Source of the DNA: Desulfoscipio gibsoniae DSM 7213 | GTDB lineage: Bacteria > Bacillota > Desulfotomaculia > Desulfotomaculales > Desulfallaceae | Assembly (NCBI RefSeq): GCF_000233715.2 | Contig: NC_021184.1 | Location: forward strand, 2,628,001-2,692,000 | Length of the DNA stretch: 64,000 nucleotides | Direction of reading: 5' to 3' | Part shown: positions 45,114 through 52,778 of the stretch, piece by piece | Layout: each line of letters begins with the position of its first letter | How positions within the stretch are numbered: the first letter of the stretch is position 1 | Made by a program: the position numbers and the translations under genes | The notes under the pieces: model-generated | The model's input: the letters and a program-made list of their open reading frames with translations, nothing else | Databases searched by the model: none | What the model was told of the DNA's origin: nothing

Positions 45114-46304
45114 TTAAAAAACAGCCCGTGACTCCTCCCACAATTTGGTTTCAACTTGAACTATTAAAGCACCGTCCACCGGTTCAGGACCGCAAACATG
45201 GCATATTTCAAAAAAACCCTCCCCCTCAGCATCGCATTCATAGACCAGGCCGCCAACACAGGCCGCACCGTGAAGTAATGCACTATCCAGGGCATATAAA
45301 GAGCCACTGGCTATAATGTTGGCATAGACAAAAAAATTATGGATTTCCACGTCCCCAAGGGCAACTAAAGTTAAGCTTCCACCGTTTATACCGGTATCAG
45401 CGGTACCTTCTTCCCCGCTACCCCCGGTGTGCAAATTTCCCACTACACGAATATCGCCTGTGGAAAAGATCAGTGCCCTTCCCTGGTAACTGCCGGAAAT
45501 ATCAACATCACCGTCCACATAATAAAAACCGTCACAATTTGCTATATCGTAAAACATCCCGCGTGTTTCACCCGTAGTTAATAAAGGATCGCTGAATTCC
45601 ACATCACCATAAAAAACATGACCGCACTCAGTTGCTTTATGTAAGTAATAATTCTCATCCAGCTCCGGGAAAGATGGTGTGTATTCGTAATAGCTGTATA
45701 TTTGACCACCGCAATCACCCGTCACCTTACCGCCGGCATAAATATCACCACTGATCAACACCGTATCCGGTAAGTCAATACCGCCATTTAAGATCATACT
45801 GCCGTCCACTGTTATATCATGCATCTCAAAGGTTGCCGGTTGAGCAGATAGTATGGTAAGCCCCTTTAAATAATCTTTCGCACCATATACCGCAGCCCTG
45901 CACCGTAATGTTTTTTTGGTCAGCAATTCACCGGCATCGCTTTTACATTGTCCCAGGGAACTGATTAACAAAGAGTTGCCAATATTTTGCCTTTGTTTAA
46001 TAGCCCCGACTGCATATGAAACACCATCACTTAATGGCGATTCCGGGAAAACATCGGTAAATACACCACTATTATCAGGCAAGTTTTCCAACCAACCGGG
46101 GTTCCCTTTAATTGCAGCAATAGTTTTTTCAATACCGGCATCGGCTGCACAATGGGCCTTGATATATTCTTCCTCCCTTACTACATTCTTGTAACTACTC
46201 AAAGTCATAGGCCCTAAAACAGAGGTTAATAATAAGAGTACGGTGGTAATCACCAACACCAAAAATAAAGTTTGTCCCTCTTCCCCGCCCGGAATCTTTT
46301 TCAT
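45114..46304 (-). CDS. PilX-N-like pilus assembly protein with beta-helix-like body
   Basis: This 396-residue protein starts with a short charged leader (MKKIPGGEEGQ) and a hydrophobic segment (about 11-35) typical of PilX/GspK-type minor pilins. The remaining body has repeated short glycine-rich strands (GSMILNGGIDL, GDIYAGGKVTG, GDVDISGSYQGRALI) that suggest a beta-helix of polymer-forming type. The ATG at 46304 has GGGGG upstream. It is the last of three pilin-like genes on this strand. It probably belongs to the tip of the type IV pilus. Confidence 0.75.
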   Translation of the reverse strand: MKKIPGGEEGQTLFLVLVITTVLLLLTSVLGPMTLSSYKNVVREEEYIKAHCAADAGIEKTIAAIKGNPGWLENLPDNSGVFTDVFPESPLSDGVSYAVGAIKQRQNIGNSLLISSLGQCKSDAGELLTKKTLRCRAAVYGAKDYLKGLTILSAQPATFEMHDITVDGSMILNGGIDLPDTVLISGDIYAGGKVTGDCGGQIYSYYEYTPSFPELDENYYLHKATECGHVFYGDVEFSDPLLTTGETRGMFYDIANCDGFYYVDGDVDISGSYQGRALIFSTGDIRVVGNLHTGGSGEEGTADTGINGGSLTLVALGDVEIHNFFVYANIIASGSLYALDSALLHGAACVGGLVYECDAEGEGFFEICHVCGPEPVDGALIVQVETKLWEESRAVF

Positions 46305-46321
46305 AGCCTTATCCCCCGGTA

Positions 46322-46819
46322 CTAGTTTCTAAGCATAACAGTCGTTCCTACGTCCAATGTCCCGGTTGCGCCCTTTTCCCCGGTTAGTTTCAGGTGAATT
46401 ATTCTAACGTCACCTCTTGCATCAAAAGGTTCCACATCTATTCTTGTAACATACCTGGCTACCGGATTATGACCGTACCCGTTTATGGAACGTATTAATT
46501 GATGTGCTTTCTCATAATCACTGCTTTTACTAATCCGGTAAGATATTACATTATCATTTACATCCTTAAAAGTAAGCCGGCCACCCTCATTACTATTAAT
46601 AGATGTGATTTCAGCCGCCTGGCGAACCTCCCGGGAAACTCTGTTTATCCCAATGCGTAAATTTTCCTGCACCTCCAACCTGTTCAGGTTCAAATAGTAT
46701 GTTCTTACAGTAAAAGCAAATAACGAGTTAGCAGCACTCAGTACAATAACAATTAAAGACACAGCCACCAACAAACCAACCAAAGTGAAACCATTATTAT
46801 TGGACACCTTAAACATCAT
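46322..46819 (-). CDS. Minor pilin (PilW-like) with Gly at position 5
   Basis: A 165-residue prepilin. The leader ends with ...NNNG and mature sequence FTLVGLLVAVSLIVIV, so Phe is at +1 but the usual Glu at +5 is Gly. The hydrophobic helix (about residues 10-32) is followed by a globular domain with VQENLRIGINRVSREVRQA, a PilW pattern. The ATG at 46819 has AAAGGTG upstream. Loss of Glu5 is known in some tip minor pilins (GspK-like), so it may be functional. Confidence 0.8.
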   Translation of the reverse strand: MMFKVSNNNGFTLVGLLVAVSLIVIVLSAANSLFAFTVRTYYLNLNRLEVQENLRIGINRVSREVRQAAEITSINSNEGGRLTFKDVNDNVISYRISKSSDYEKAHQLIRSINGYGHNPVARYVTRIDVEPFDARGDVRIIHLKLTGEKGATGTLDVGTTVMLRN

Positions 46820-46822
46820 GGA

Positions 46823-47203
46823 TCACCTTTTGGCTCTGGCAGCGGCAATAGTTACAGATTTCTCAAGGCCGGATAGCGGTTCAGTAAAATATACCGTAAC
46901 ACAGATTTTTTTTAAAAATTCACTGCATTCAACATCGTTTTCTATGTCCACAGCATAATGATATTCACCATACGAAGCCGGATAATTCGTTTTAGGTATC
47001 GATGTAATGGCATCAAATTCCACACCCATTGTTTCTTCTAACTTTCCATGGGCAATTTCCATTGCTTTAAGCCGCTGCATGGATACCGCCAACTGCTTTG
47101 TCGAAGTGGTAACAGCAAATAATATGACAACAGCGCAAATGCTCAATATTAATACAGAGCTTAGCACCTCTAAGATGATAAATCCCCGCTGTTCAGTAAG
47201 CAA
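46823..47203 (-). CDS. Minor pilin (PilV-like)
   Basis: A prepilin of about 126 residues with a short leader (LTEQRG) and mature start FIILEVLSSVLILSICAVVI, keeping Glu5. I chose the TTG at 47203 because GGAGGTG lies eight bases upstream; the longer frame from 47248 contains that site. The body has MEIAHGKLEETMGVEFDAI, typical of PilV-like minor pilins. It lies 3 bases before the PilW-like gene. Confidence 0.8.
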   Translation of the reverse strand: MLTEQRGFIILEVLSSVLILSICAVVILFAVTTSTKQLAVSMQRLKAMEIAHGKLEETMGVEFDAITSIPKTNYPASYGEYHYAVDIENDVECSEFLKKICVTVYFTEPLSGLEKSVTIAAARAKR

Positions 47204-47464
47204 AAGCATCACCTCCATGATAACGGATAACGGATTAACCATACTCATGATCCGGTAGCTACCACAAACCGCGTGAGAATACCTAAAATTTTTTGCCCAC
47301 TAATTTTGCCAATATGATAAAATTTATACAATTAATCAAAAAAATCCTGCCAATATAGAAAAGTTTTTCAACAATATTACATAAATTTGCAGCAGTTTCT
47401 CCAAACAGCATAAAAAGTTTGCAGAATACTTGATCTTTAAACCAGTTAAAAGGAATGCATTGAT

Positions 47465-47953
47465 ATGAATTGCATCCGAAGCACTATCTTTGGAAACCAG
47501 GCATATTCTATAATCGAACTAGCTGTCGTTATCCTGATTATAGGTATAATAATGACCATTGCTGTCCCGGCCATGAATAACTATATGGCAAATTATCAAC
47601 TGCAAGCCGAATGTCTGCAGTTACAACGGCATATCCGTTCAGTGGCGCAGGAAGCACTGGTGAAGGATTCCGACAGTTTTTATATCAGGCTGTATTTAGC
47701 AGATGATAAATATAGAATTGTTGCTCCGTCAGCCAATGGCAATTCCGAAATAGTGCAATTACCTGAAGGAATAGATCTGGCATATTCCAATTTTCCACTT
47801 GATTACATTAGATTCTCCGGCAAGGGTAAGCCGGTGGTAGGCGGACATGTTAGATTGACAAGTAAAAAGACGGGGAAAATGCAGTATGTTATAGTTGCCG
47901 CCGTTACGGGGCGGACAAGGATTAGTCATCAGCCACCTTTATCAAGTGAGTAA
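47465..47953 (+). CDS. GspH/FimT-like pseudopilin
   Basis: A 162-residue prepilin-like protein, divergent from the minor pilin genes. The leader ends GNQA and the mature helix is YSIIELAVVILIIGIIMTIA, with Glu at +5. Having Ala at -1 and Tyr at +1, where Gly and Phe are usual, is uncommon but tolerated by prepilin peptidases. The body (QAECLQLQRHIRSVAQEALV) fits the GspH/FimT fold. The ATG at 47465 has AAAGGA about ten bases upstream. Confidence 0.78.
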   Translation: MNCIRSTIFGNQAYSIIELAVVILIIGIIMTIAVPAMNNYMANYQLQAECLQLQRHIRSVAQEALVKDSDSFYIRLYLADDKYRIVAPSANGNSEIVQLPEGIDLAYSNFPLDYIRFSGKGKPVVGGHVRLTSKKTGKMQYVIVAAVTGRTRISHQPPLSSE

Positions 47954-48446
47954 CAAGATCATCACTTAATTGACTTGCATTCTTAATCTCCATAATAGAA
48001 TAGCTTTAAAAATGTAAAATTTCATAAACCATACAGGATTACGTATATGGAAACAAGAGCAGAACAGGCGATTAGCCAATCCAGGGCAAAAACACGGAAA
48101 GGAGGATACCGATATTTCCATTGAAAACAGTGAGTTGCTACAAAAGGCCTATCCCCAAGCCCGTTTGTAGAGGGTGCCGGGGGCGAAGCACTGCAAATCT
48201 TATGAAGTCACGGGGGATTTGTATTTAGAGAAGGTTGCGGGATTTTTGAATGAGGTTGCCCCCAATCGAAGTTTGGGATGAGCTTTCTAATCGATATTAT
48301 ATCATGGAGATATTTGGAGTAATAGAGTAGTAAAGATCGTATCGCTTATCTTTTTGAAACAAAAGTACTTGAATTGCAATAATGTATAGCAAACTGGCAT
48401 TAAGATAAACTATAATTACAAAAATATAGTAAAGGAGTGATTTTCC
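47954..48446. other. Gap of about 490 bases with possible decayed coding sequence
   Basis: A frame on the plus strand at about 48090-48168 follows AAGGAGG and reads ISIENSELLQKAYPQARL before a stop, but it lacks a normal start. The sequence further on has no ORF. It may be a gene remnant. A TATAAT at about 48410-48415 could be the -10 of the tautomerase promoter. Confidence 0.3.
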
Positions 48447-48638
48447 ATGCCTGTAATTACCGTGGACGGGCCTAAGTTAACCAAGGAACAAAAGGCTAAA
48501 CTGGTAAAATCCATTACCAAAACTGCCAGTGAAATAATTAAACTGCCGGAACAGTCCATAATTGTACTGATTGAGGAACGGGAACGCGATAACGTGGGCG
48601 TGGGGGGTGTTTTACTATCCGATAAACAACCAGACTAA
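48447..48638 (+). CDS. 4-oxalocrotonate tautomerase-like protein
   Basis: A 63-residue small tautomerase. The catalytic N-terminal proline follows the initiator methionine (MPVITVDGPKLTKEQK), and the body matches the DmpI/4-OT pattern ending in VGVGGVLLSDK. The ATG at 48447 has AAAGGAG upstream. It lies 56 bases before a flavin-dependent reductase gene, suggesting a small operon that deals with enols or quinone-like compounds. The actual substrate is unknown. Confidence 0.88.
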   Translation: MPVITVDGPKLTKEQKAKLVKSITKTASEIIKLPEQSIIVLIEERERDNVGVGGVLLSDKQPD

Positions 48639-48694
48639 CAGCAGTTACTTCTACTAGTATACTTAGCATATAAACATAAGGAGAGTTGATATCA

Positions 48695-49273
48695 TTGAAA
48701 GCACTGGTAATTTTTTGTCATCCCAATCCTAAAAGTTTTAACGCTGCCATTCTCGATGTAGTTAAACAAGAGCTGGAACAAAGGGCGGCAGAAATAAAAG
48801 TCAAAGATTTATATGCCATGAACTGGAACCCGGTACTAAGTGCATCGGATTTCCAGCAGTTCTTGGCCAATCAAAAACCGGAGGATATTGCCGGAGAGCA
48901 GGCCGACGTAGCCTGGGCCGATATACTGGTGCTAATTAGTCCTATTTGGTGGTTCTCCGTACCCGCCATGTTAAAGGGCTATATTGACCGTGTGATGAGC
49001 CAGGGCTTTGCCTATGAGTATACCGACAACGGCCCGCGCGGCCTGCTTCCGGGTAAGCGAGCCGCGATCATCACCACCTCGGGCGCAGACGAAAATACGG
49101 CTAACCAAAGCGGCATGATGCAAGCCATCAATACATCCTTCGTTAATGGCATTTTTGCTTTCTGTGGCTTTGCTGACGTTAAATATATAAACTATTATGC
49201 CGTACCTATGGTTTCAAACGAAGAACGCAAACAAATGTTAGATAACGTAAGGCAATTTATAAAGACAATATAA
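48695..49273 (+). CDS. NAD(P)H quinone oxidoreductase-like flavoprotein
   Basis: This 192-residue flavodoxin-fold protein is related to NQO1/KefF/MdaB. Motifs: ALVIFCHPNPKSFNAAILD at the start, SPIWWFSVPAMLKGYIDRV in the flavin and dimer region, and GQ-type GLLPGKRAAIITTSG. I chose the TTG at 48695, nine bases after GGAGAG; the TTG at 48686 overlaps that site. It follows the tautomerase and probably makes two-electron reductions of quinones or nitro compounds. Confidence 0.85.
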   Translation: MKALVIFCHPNPKSFNAAILDVVKQELEQRAAEIKVKDLYAMNWNPVLSASDFQQFLANQKPEDIAGEQADVAWADILVLISPIWWFSVPAMLKGYIDRVMSQGFAYEYTDNGPRGLLPGKRAAIITTSGADENTANQSGMMQAINTSFVNGIFAFCGFADVKYINYYAVPMVSNEERKQMLDNVRQFIKTI

Positions 49274-49364
49274 CTGTTAGAATAACAATATTGCACACTC
49301 ATCAAAAGTTTATAATTTCACTGAAGTAAAACAGCATCTTAACATCAAAGTGCATTCCAAATAT

Positions 49365-49401
49365 AATAAATCCGGAAGGTTAGTCAGCCTTCCGGATTTA
49401 C
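49365..49401. terminator. Terminator hairpin after the flavoprotein gene
   Basis: AATAAATCCGGAAGG pairs with CCTTCCGGATTTA around a TTAGTCAG loop. Its stem core matches the terminator at 45039, so the two may be copies of one element. Confidence 0.65.
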
Positions 49402-49454
49402 TGCTATATATTTTGTCATAATCAGGAAAGCCAGGACACCAGGGGGTGTAGAAA

Positions 49455-50771
49455 ATGCATGAATTAGTAAATAAGGTAAGAATGCTGAGAGCTGGTTTTG
49501 TTTTCTCCGAACCGCAGATTTTGGAGATCGCCAACAGTTTTCAACAAGCCATGACAGATGGACTTACGGGAAAGGGCAGTTCATTAAAAATGCTGCCTTC
49601 CTTTTTGACAAAGCCTACAGGCCGGGAAAAGGGTATTTACCTGGCCATAGATTTTGGCGGCACTAATGTGCGCATATTAACGGTTGGAATTAAAGGAAAC
49701 GGGGAATACCGGATCCTCAAGCGGCGGTCGTTTCCTTTACAGGACCGGGGAAAAGGCTACGACTTTACTTCCCGGGAGGCTACCGGTACCGATTTGTTTC
49801 AATTTATTGCCGGGCAAATAGAATCCCTATTGGAACCCGGCCAAATTTACCCCCTCGGCTTTACCTTTTCTTTCCCCAGCCAGCAAACAGGTGTTAATCA
49901 GGCTATATTGATAAAATGGACTAAGGAAATTCAAACATCGGGCGTGGAAGGCCATAACGTTTCAGAGATGCTGCAAAAGGCACTGGTCTGCAAAAATTTA
50001 ATACAGGTTATTCCAAGGGCCATTATCAACGATACAGTGGGTACTTTACTAACATCGTCCTATATTGACCGGTATGCGGATATAGGGTCTATATGCGGCA
50101 CCGGCCATAACACATGTTATATCGAGCCCAGTTCTCCAATTACAGGTAAACCTATGATTATTAATATGGAATCGGGTAATTTTAATGAGCTTCCGGCCAC
50201 TAAATATGACCTGCAATTGGACAGGCAAAGCCAAATACCCGGGGAGCAGCGCCTGGAAAAAATGGTAGGCGGCCAATATATAGGTGAATTAACCAGAATA
50301 ATTATCCAGGACTTCATCAACAAAAAATTACTATTCGTATCCGGCCGACCGGAAATATTTTTTACGCCATATAAAATAAAGTCAGAAGATATTACTAGGT
50401 TACTCACGGACGAAAGCCCTGATTTAACTGACGTCTCGCAATGGCTAAAAACAATTTGCCGAATCCCCCATTCTCTATTAGAAGAGCGGATAACCTTGCG
50501 CACCATTGCATCTATCGTAATTATCCGTTCCATACAACTTGTGACAGCAACATTCACCGGTGTATTAAAGCATATTGATCCAAGCCTTGAGAAACGCCAC
50601 ACCATAGCCATAGACGGTTCCCTGTATGAATTAATGCCCGGGTATGCAAGCAAGTTAAACATCACATTTAAAAACATTTTCAAAGGTAAGTCTGATCTTA
50701 TCGAAACAAAACTTACCAAAGATGGCTCAGGGGTTGGAGCGGCCATAGCAGCAGCAATAGTTGAAGATTAA
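49455..50771 (+). CDS. Eukaryotic-type hexokinase
   Basis: A 438-residue sugar kinase of the true hexokinase family, not the ROK or Glk types usual in bacteria. Motifs in order: phosphate-1 AIDFGGTNVRIL (about residue 62), the hexokinase signature LGFTFSFPSQQTG, WTKEIQTSGVEGHNV, catalytic aspartate in INDTVGTLL, CGTGHNTCYIE, INMESGNF, QRLEKMVGGQYIGEL, AIDGSLYELMPGY, and the adenosine motif DGSGVGAAIAAAI. The ATG at 49455 has AGGGGG upstream. It appears to stand alone between two terminator-like regions. All key motifs are intact, so it should be an active hexose kinase. It was probably acquired by transfer. Confidence 0.93.
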   Translation: MHELVNKVRMLRAGFVFSEPQILEIANSFQQAMTDGLTGKGSSLKMLPSFLTKPTGREKGIYLAIDFGGTNVRILTVGIKGNGEYRILKRRSFPLQDRGKGYDFTSREATGTDLFQFIAGQIESLLEPGQIYPLGFTFSFPSQQTGVNQAILIKWTKEIQTSGVEGHNVSEMLQKALVCKNLIQVIPRAIINDTVGTLLTSSYIDRYADIGSICGTGHNTCYIEPSSPITGKPMIINMESGNFNELPATKYDLQLDRQSQIPGEQRLEKMVGGQYIGELTRIIIQDFINKKLLFVSGRPEIFFTPYKIKSEDITRLLTDESPDLTDVSQWLKTICRIPHSLLEERITLRTIASIVIIRSIQLVTATFTGVLKHIDPSLEKRHTIAIDGSLYELMPGYASKLNITFKNIFKGKSDLIETKLTKDGSGVGAAIAAAIVED

Positions 50772-50893
50772 ACACCTTTATCAGTTGGCCTGATCTATCT
50801 TAGTGAAATAACTGGCTGGCACCCTTCTTGCGACAGGGATATACAAATATACATAGAATTATAATGAAAGGGATTTAATGGGGTAATTATATA

Positions 50894-51127
50894 ATGTCCA
50901 ATATGCATCAGTACAGGTTTTTAAATCGAACCGAGCGGTTCGTTAAGACGGTAGCTATAATTATAGGTCTGCTTTTGGTGATAGCCCTTTCTATGGCAAT
51001 CTCATCAAATACTCTTGAACTGGGTGCATTCCTGACCAATGTTTGGCCTTTTTATGTTCTTTTTACTTTTGAATTTGGCTTTCCGCTTATATTCTTGCTA
51101 ATAGCAAAAATCAGAGTTAAGCGGTAA
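50894..51127 (+). CDS. Small two-pass membrane protein of unknown function
   Basis: This 77-residue frame encodes two hydrophobic segments (about residues 18-38 and 48-70) with basic residues at both ends (NRTERFVKT, KIRVKR). The ATG at 50894 has only a weak GGGG about ten bases upstream. I do not recognise a family. It lies 120 bases after the hexokinase on the same strand, before a terminator at 51351. Confidence 0.55.
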   Translation: MSNMHQYRFLNRTERFVKTVAIIIGLLLVIALSMAISSNTLELGAFLTNVWPFYVLFTFEFGFPLIFLLIAKIRVKR

Positions 51128-51350
51128 AGGCAAGTAAGGACTTGACGAGATAATTATTATTAAATCGAAGTCCTGCCTCAGTTGAAATTGTCATTAATTA
51201 TAGGTTAATTGTGTTTATTTATTGATGTAGGCTATAACGCTATTGTTAATAGGTGAGAAAATGCCGGGCTACAAAAAATATTTTATAGGCAGCATTGTAT
51301 TTATTATGTGGCGGACAAGTGTGAATATGAGGACCGGTTCCGGGCGAACA

Positions 51351-51384
51351 TTTAAGGCACTCCGCCAAACGGAATGCCTTAAAT
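51351..51384. terminator. Bidirectional terminator between the small membrane protein and lyase genes
   Basis: TTTAAGGCACTCCG pairs with CGGAATGCCTTAAA (one mismatch) around CCAAA, with an AT-rich tail (TATATATTTT) on the plus strand and AAATG/TTTAA sequence on the other. It lies between convergent genes. Confidence 0.7.
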
Positions 51385-51414
51385 ATATATTTTGTGAAAT
51401 TATACTCAGTCAGG

Positions 51415-52281
51415 CTATATTTTGGAATATGAGCTTTCCTTTTCCCTTAGAGAAGCCAACTCCATAAGCTGGTTAAACTCATTAAAATGAATCATTTTAT
51501 CCATGCATCCACTTGTGGTTCCCTTGTGCATGAGTTCTTCCAGGACGTTTCTTACTGCGAAAGCAGCCGCATAGAGTGTGGAAAGAGGATAGGCTACCGC
51601 ATTATAACCTATCTCCTGAAGCTCATTTGTAGGTAAAAGAGGCGTTTTACCCCCTTCGATCTGTACGGCCAGAGTAGGCGCATTCACTTCGCGGTTAATC
51701 CTGATCATCTCTTCTTTTGTTGTCGGGGCTTCTACATAGATTAGATCCGCCCCTGCCTCCCTGTACCTGTTGGCCCGCTCTATGGCATCTTCAATACCTG
51801 TCACTGCCAGTGCGTCGGTTCGGGCCGCGATGACGAAATCAGGATCCACCCGGGCGTCGACAGCTGCCTTTATTTTAGCAATCATTTCACTGGTTTCAAT
51901 TACCTCTTTGCCCTCCATGTGGCCACAACGCTTAGGAAACAGCTGATCCTCTATGAACATCCCGGCGGCTCCGGCTCTTTCAAACTCACTAACCGTCCTC
52001 ATCACATTTATGATACCGCCGTGGCCGGTATCACCGTCCGCAAAAAGGGGAATGTCTACGGCTCCTGCAATGTTTTTCGCATGCGTACACATTTCGGTAA
52101 GTGTGGCCAGGGAAAGGTCGGGTTTTCCAAGCAGCGTTGCTGTCGTCGGGTAGCCACCGAGGGAAACGGCCTTAAACCCGGTAAGTTCAATAAGCTTGGC
52201 GGCAGTTGCATCATGGGCCACCGGCATGACGAGGATCTCATCGTCCTGAATAAGTTTTTTCAATAGACTTGTTTTTCTCAT
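51415..52281 (-). CDS. 2,3-dimethylmalate lyase / methylisocitrate lyase family enzyme
   Basis: A 288-residue member of the isocitrate lyase/PEP mutase superfamily. The metal site is in PLFADGDTGHGG and the catalytic loop with active cysteine is PKRCGHMEGK. The alternatives are 2,3-dimethylmalate lyase (nicotinate fermentation; products propionate and pyruvate) and 2-methylisocitrate lyase. The neighbours decide: a two-subunit hydratase and a PrpF-type isomerase lie just upstream, matching dml-dmdB-dmdA-mii of Eubacterium barkeri. The ATG at 52281 has GGGGAG upstream and starts two bases after the hydratase small subunit gene. Confidence 0.8.
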   Translation of the reverse strand: MRKTSLLKKLIQDDEILVMPVAHDATAAKLIELTGFKAVSLGGYPTTATLLGKPDLSLATLTEMCTHAKNIAGAVDIPLFADGDTGHGGIINVMRTVSEFERAGAAGMFIEDQLFPKRCGHMEGKEVIETSEMIAKIKAAVDARVDPDFVIAARTDALAVTGIEDAIERANRYREAGADLIYVEAPTTKEEMIRINREVNAPTLAVQIEGGKTPLLPTNELQEIGYNAVAYPLSTLYAAAFAVRNVLEELMHKGTTSGCMDKMIHFNEFNQLMELASLREKESSYSKI

Positions 52282-52283
52282 AA

Positions 52284-52778
52284 TTATTCTCCCCGATCTT
52301 TTTTTAAGGTATATTCTAAGAGTCCGCCCGCGCTGATCAAGTCCCTGATAAAAGACGGGAAAGGAACAGCCTTAAAGAGCAAACCAGCGGTAACATTTTT
52401 AATCAGCCCCGAAGAGAGATCGACCTCGAGGTAATCCCCCTCTTTTGTTTTATCTATCGCTTCGGGGCAGTCAAGTAATGGAAGTCCAATATTTATGGCA
52501 TTTCGAAAAAATATCCGGGCAAAACTCCTTGCAATTACGCACGAAATACCTGCCCCCATGATTGCCATTGGAGCAATTTCGCGGGAGGAACCGCACCCAA
52601 AGTTGCTCTCCGCCACCAATATGTCGCCCGGCTTGACCCGGCCTGAAAAACCCGGTTCGATGTTTTCCATGCAGTGCTTTCCTAATTCCACCGCATCAGA
52701 TAAATTTGCATAACGGGCCGGAATTATTGCATCCGTATCAATATTAGCCCCGAATTTACATACTCTGCCTTTAAGCAT
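52284..52778 (-). CDS. Aconitase-family hydratase small subunit (dimethylmaleate hydratase type)
   Basis: A 164-residue swivel-domain subunit: CKFGANIDTDAIIPARY at the start and the catalytic-loop motif ESNFGCGSSREIAP. Where isopropylmalate isomerases carry YLNT or YLRT after PAR, this protein has YANL, so its substrate is probably not isopropylmalate. It overlaps the large subunit gene by eight bases and has GAGGTG upstream. By context it is the DmdB-like subunit acting on dimethylmaleate/dimethylmalate. Confidence 0.8.
   Translation of the reverse strand: MLKGRVCKFGANIDTDAIIPARYANLSDAVELGKHCMENIEPGFSGRVKPGDILVAESNFGCGSSREIAPMAIMGAGISCVIARSFARIFFRNAINIGLPLLDCPEAIDKTKEGDYLEVDLSSGLIKNVTAGLLFKAVPFPSFIRDLISAGGLLEYTLKKDRGE

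Noticed and set aside
51243-51467. 74-codon plus-strand frame overlapping the lyase 3' end
   Set aside because: It crosses a clear bidirectional terminator and overlaps the lyase gene on the other strand.
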